The translations under genes and the position numbers were made by a program. A DNA stretch of 8,467 nt, from positions 1 through 8,467 of the forward strand of contig CAYYNP010000380.1 in assembly GCA_964472545.1 (NCBI GenBank). Reading direction: 5' to 3'. This DNA is from CAYYNP01 sp964472545 (GTDB lineage: Bacteria; Planctomycetota; Planctomycetia; Pirellulales; Thermoguttaceae). Shown piece by piece: positions 6,001 through 8,467 of the stretch (within the stretch, counting starts at the first letter, position 1; the number at the start of each line of letters is the position of its first letter). Below the pieces are notes generated by a model. The model did no database searches. It saw nothing but the letters and a program-made list of their open reading frames with translations, and had not been told where the DNA came from.

Positions 6001-8467
6001 ATTTCTTCCACGACGGAACACTCACGCCCGAGCAGAACACCGACCGCTGGATGCAGCGGGCCGGCGAAATCGAGGCGGCGATTGTAGGCGAATCGGCCCG
6101 CTGGGGTGACGACCGCCGCGAGCCGCCCTACACGCTCGACGATTGGATGGCCGAACGCAACCGGCTCGTCAACCAGTACTTTCCCGTCCGCAGCGACCTG
6201 ATGATCGGCCGCTATCGGGCCGAAGGCCTCTATCCGCAACTCGACGCGGTAGAGTTCTACGTCAACGGTACGCCGCAGCACGGCGGCCAGATCGAACCGA
6301 ACGGCGAACTGGGGATGTCTGCGGGCGGCGTCGGCACGATCTACTACACGCTCGACGGCTCCGATCCCCGTCAGATCGGCGGCGCCGTTTCGCCGGCGGC
6401 CATCGCAATCGGCGGCCCCACGATCGTCCTGCCCGAGGGCGGCCTGGTGCGGGCACGCGTGTACGACGCAGGCCAATGGTCGGCGCTGAGCGAGGCCCAG
6501 TTCTTCCTGGCCGTGCCGGCAAGCGTGCATCACGTTTCGATTTCCGAACTGAACTACAATCCCCACGACCCGACGCCGGCAGAACTGGCTGTCGATCCGT
6601 CGTTCGCCGGCGGCGATTTCGAGTTCGTCGAACTGCGAAACCACAGCGGCGAGCGGATCGACCTCTCCGGGGTGAAGTTCGTCGAAGGCATCGAATTCGA
6701 CTTGATCCACAGCGACGTGGAGATCCTGGAGCCGGGTGAGTTGGTTGTGGTCGTCAGGAACCGACCCGCCTTCGAGGCCCGCTACGGAACCGAGCTTCCC
6801 ATCGCCGGCCAGTACCTCGGAGACCTCGACGACGACGGCGAGCAGATCGTGCTGAGCGACTGGACCGGGACGACGTCGCGCTTCCACTTCGACAACCGCG
6901 CCGCTCTGCCCGACGCGGCAAACGGCAAAGGGGCCTCGCTCGACGTCACGCTCGCCTGGAGTCAGAGCGCGCAATACGGCGGTTCGCCGGGCACGGCGGA
7001 CCCGGGCCCGTTCGGCGACGTGGTGATTAACGAAGTGCTCTCGGCGCCGTTGGCCGGGGAGCGCGACGCGATCGAACTGTACAACACGACCGAAGAGCCG
7101 GCCGACGTCGGCGGGTGGTACCTAAGCAACTCCTGGGGCTGGGCCACTAATGTAGACAACGGCGACTACAAGAAGTTCCGCATCCCCGACGACACGCTTA
7201 TCCCGCCCGGCGGCTACGCGGTCTTCGACGAGGCCGACTTCAATCCCACCGGCGGCGCCAACCCGCAGGACTTCACGCTCGACGGCGTACACGGCGACGA
7301 CGTCTGGCTGATGGAGGCCGACGCGGCCGGCAACCTGACGCGTTTCGTCGATCGCGTCGAGTTCGGCCCGGCCATCGAAGGCGAATCGTGGGGCCGCTGG
7401 CCCGATGCCGACGGCCGACTCTATCCGCAGAGTGTGCCGACGCTCGACAAGGCCCGTCCCGAGGACGGTACGAACCTCGGCCCGCGCGTCGGACCGGTAG
7501 TGATCAGCGAGGTGCACTATCATCCGCGGTGGGGACGGCCGGGTGATCCCGACCTGGGAGAATTCGTCGAGATCCACAATCCGGGCGACGCATCGGTCGA
7601 CATGGGCAATTGGCGGCTTCGCGGCGGCATCATCTTCGACGTTGCCGAAGGCGTGCAACTTGCCCCGGACGAATCGCTGGTTGCCGTGCCGTTCGATCCG
7701 AACGACCCCGACGTGATGGACGAGTTCGTGGAGTTCCACGACATCGACCCGGCGGTTCAGATCATCGGACCGTACTCCGGCCAACTGGCCGACGTCGGCG
7801 AATGGGTGCAGTTGCAGCGGCCGGGCGAATCGCCCCACGGCGAGCCGGGATACGTCCCCTACACGGTCGAAGACGAAGTCCGCTACGACGATCGCAGCGG
7901 CTGGCCCCGCTCGGCCGACGGCCGCGGCAGCTCGCTGCAGCGCAAGGCGCCGGAACTCTGGGGCAACGATGCCACAAACTGGGTCGGCGGCGACCCGACT
8001 CCCGGCGCCGTGCAGTGGACGCCGACGGTCGTGGGCCGCCACGTCTTCTACAACAACTCCGCCTTCGACGGAAACAGTGCCGTGGCCTCGCCCGAGGACG
8101 ATGCGGCCATCGCACCGCACAAGCGGCCTCTGCTGCCCGGCGAAACGGCCACCTTTGCCAACTACACCAGCTACGCGCTGGGGATCAACGGGATTATGGT
8201 CGATCTGGCCAACTTACCCGGGCAGATTACGATCGACGACCTGGCGTTCTTCGTAGGCAACGACGCCGACCCGGCCAGTTGGGCCTCTGCGCCGCAGCCT
8301 TCTTTCTTCGTCGTCCGCAGCGGTGCCGGCGTCGCCGGGTCCTCTCGAGTGACGGTCACTTGGGACGATTCGGCCATCCGCAACCAGTGGCTTCAGGTCC
8401 GCGTGCTGGCCACGGAATACACGGGCCTGCGGGCGGACGACGTCTTCTACTTCGGCATCGCCGTGGG
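3075..8467 (+). CDS. Giant LTD/CotH-like planctomycete exoprotein (3' end outside window)
   Basis: The frame is open for 1797 codons without a stop and leaves the window. Likely domains are: planctomycete N-terminal motif RLRLERLEDRRVLNA (26-40); lamin-tail domain LTD1 (43-165, VISELMAIN, DWIEIHNP); a beta-sandwich split into 180-209 and 397-546 around an LTD-like module (210-396); a chitobiase-type module (550-630, IRYTLDGSVPT); a CotH-like domain (677 to about 1045); a second chitobiase-type module (1059-1145, IYYTLDGSDP); LTD2 (1154-1312), LTD3 (1316-1470) and LTD4 (1475-1647); and a C-terminal module (1653-1797, HVFYNNSAFDG to VFYFGIAVG) that in such proteins usually precedes a dockerin-like end. 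No classical hydrophobic signal peptide is visible; export probably depends on the N-terminal motif. The protein is acidic and low in cysteine, as expected for an exported structural or adhesive protein. Its role is inferred from family knowledge: surface attachment or assembly. The substrate is unknown. Confidence 0.93.
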   Translation, partial: MRRLPVRPWDRRRPSRSVGPNGGGRRLRLERLEDRRVLNAGPLVISELMAINYETLAGRRNDYPDWIEIHNPTDEVVSLNDWYLTDDTADLAKWQFPDVSIQPQQYLVVFASDRDSTDPEDELHTNFKLDGDGEYLALVHPDGATISHEYSPEFPKQLPDVSYGRVDVPVPLVPESTVRTYYVPSADDDALGDDWTAIDFPDGSWEMGGVATSVAITEVGTGEPDLVEIQNLRASTVDTSGWVVALNNADDAAGAADINLVHETLWHLPPSMDTGELLWRNDQEGHANYFGENLSWLGNGPGWAMIVDDEGRVADFVVWGYAPEQIESLSVIVGGFIVTANDVWQGPSAQPPPGDVVSLQRTGDLDNNVEGDWRFGHPSAGLTNGHLTVPLEGHPTAGIGYSIELPGLIDAVDTDVAALMHGLESSLWTRIPFDLPSVAGVESLILNVRYNDGFVAYLNGQPIAGRNAPAVVRWNSTATAARSVAESLVVDQIDVTEHLDLLVDGRNVLAIWGLNVDATDGDFLVLPELLASGQRHLMAPTPGGPNAVAFVADTVFWPDRGLYEHPFEAWIDCGTPGAEIRYTLDGSVPTATHGLVYTRPIPIDDTTTLRAAAFKPGYLPTNVDTQTYIFYEEVAQQTRPAGYPTSWGAEPNADYDVDPEIALNPEYRGPFIDGLFELPSMSLVLPVEDMFGPAGLYSNTLNTDMERAVSVEFFHSHWWMFQVDAGLSIQGAVSRNPQAAIKHSMSLRFRSEYGPGRFDYPLFGDSPVDRFDSLQLRAVYDNSWIHGSGAERARAQLIRDQWMRDSLLDMGYEDAGQGRYVNLYINGLYWGVYNLHERQEASHYAEYHDVDEDALTAVKGREAVDGNYAAFNQLRTVVHSGNWEEIVRVMDVDNFIDWSILQRFAGNRYLVPTENWRAIGGTDDAPWRFYSWNSERVLENVANANPTTPPDPTGLLEPLLALPEFRVRFGDRLHEHFFHDGTLTPEQNTDRWMQRAGEIEAAIVGESARWGDDRREPPYTLDDWMAERNRLVNQYFPVRSDLMIGRYRAEGLYPQLDAVEFYVNGTPQHGGQIEPNGELGMSAGGVGTIYYTLDGSDPRQIGGAVSPAAIAIGGPTIVLPEGGLVRARVYDAGQWSALSEAQFFLAVPASVHHVSISELNYNPHDPTPAELAVDPSFAGGDFEFVELRNHSGERIDLSGVKFVEGIEFDLIHSDVEILEPGELVVVVRNRPAFEARYGTELPIAGQYLGDLDDDGEQIVLSDWTGTTSRFHFDNRAALPDAANGKGASLDVTLAWSQSAQYGGSPGTADPGPFGDVVINEVLSAPLAGERDAIELYNTTEEPADVGGWYLSNSWGWATNVDNGDYKKFRIPDDTLIPPGGYAVFDEADFNPTGGANPQDFTLDGVHGDDVWLMEADAAGNLTRFVDRVEFGPAIEGESWGRWPDADGRLYPQSVPTLDKARPEDGTNLGPRVGPVVISEVHYHPRWGRPGDPDLGEFVEIHNPGDASVDMGNWRLRGGIIFDVAEGVQLAPDESLVAVPFDPNDPDVMDEFVEFHDIDPAVQIIGPYSGQLADVGEWVQLQRPGESPHGEPGYVPYTVEDEVRYDDRSGWPRSADGRGSSLQRKAPELWGNDATNWVGGDPTPGAVQWTPTVVGRHVFYNNSAFDGNSAVASPEDDAAIAPHKRPLLPGETATFANYTSYALGINGIMVDLANLPGQITIDDLAFFVGNDADPASWASAPQPSFFVVRSGAGVAGSSRVTVTWDDSAIRNQWLQVRVLATEYTGLRADDVFYFGIAV
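3702..4262 (+). other. LTD-like module embedded in a beta-sandwich domain
   Basis: This covers residues 210-396 of the exoprotein. The first part of a recognisable module ends with DGSWEMGG (202-209), and its continuation begins with AGIGYSIELP (397-406), running on to YNDGFVAYLNG and NVLAIWGLN. Between them lies a lamin-tail-like unit: VAITEVGTGEPDLVEIQN near the beginning, then DTSGWVVAL, GPGWAMIVDDEG, VADFVVWGYAP and, at the end, VVSLQRTGDLDNN. This is the same order of elements seen in the free-standing LTDs of the protein. Boundaries are approximate. Confidence 0.65.
5103..6209 (+). other. CotH-like kinase-fold domain, probably inactive
   Basis: This covers residues 677 to about 1045 of the exoprotein. 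CotH proteins are atypical protein kinases of the spore coat, and relatives are widespread in large planctomycete exoproteins. Matching landmarks are LSIQGAVSRNP (727-737), Lys742 in IKHSMSLRFRSEYG, FDYPLFGD, VNLYINGLYWGVYNLHER, NFIDW (around 897), GNRYLVPTENW (906-916) and WRFYSWNSE (927-935). In the relatives I know, the last two read like GNxDWxxxNW and FxFFSWDAE, with Asp at both active-site positions. Here Asp is absent from the first (Arg908-Tyr909) and is Asn933 in the second. I infer a pseudokinase or purely structural domain. This rests on motif recall, not on an alignment. Confidence 0.7.

Noticed and set aside
4668..6974. A 768-codon minus-strand open frame
   Set aside because: It is antisense to the CotH/LTD domains, with Val/Arg/Asp/His-biased composition and no recognisable motif. 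Stop codons are rare here because of high GC.
7122..8120. A 332-codon minus-strand open frame
   Set aside because: It is a shadow of LTD3 and LTD4, without a ribosome site or any family resemblance.

Overview
The window holds two plus-strand genes of a GC-rich bacterium, almost certainly a planctomycete (Pirellulales-like). The best taxonomic evidence is the start of the second protein. It carries the basic, Leu/Glu-rich motif RLRLERLEDRRVLNA, typical of planctomycete extracellular proteins (Planc_extracel / 'LEPR-type' N-terminus). Behind it comes the lamin-tail, CotH-like and chitobiase-like domain series common in very large planctomycete exoproteins.

Layout. Bases 1-234 contain no gene I can support. 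They hold a 17-bp tandem repeat (three full copies and a partial one), then a small hairpin and an 11-codon upstream reading frame whose stop overlaps the next start (ATGA). Bases 235-2628 encode a complete 797-residue superfamily 2 helicase of the Ski2-like type, with all core motifs and a long C-terminal extension. Bases 2629-3074 are intergenic. They hold a heptanucleotide repeat array right after the helicase stop, a consensus TATAAT -10 box, a perfect 18-bp direct repeat in the presumed 5' leader, and a strong Shine-Dalgarno. From 3075 to the end of the window (8467) runs one uninterrupted frame of at least 1797 codons: a giant secreted or surface multidomain protein, cut by the window edge just before its expected C-terminal dockerin-like segment.

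The two genes look functionally unrelated (intracellular RNA/DNA remodelling versus extracellular adhesion or assembly). The 446-bp gap and the promoter-like sequence before the second gene argue against one operon.

The most interesting points are: a CotH-like domain that keeps the N-lobe lysine but appears to lack both catalytic-site aspartates; a lamin-tail-like module lying inside another beta-sandwich module; and three unrelated short tandem repeats, one at each gene boundary. I see no CRISPR array, tRNA, rRNA, transposase or clear new defence system.
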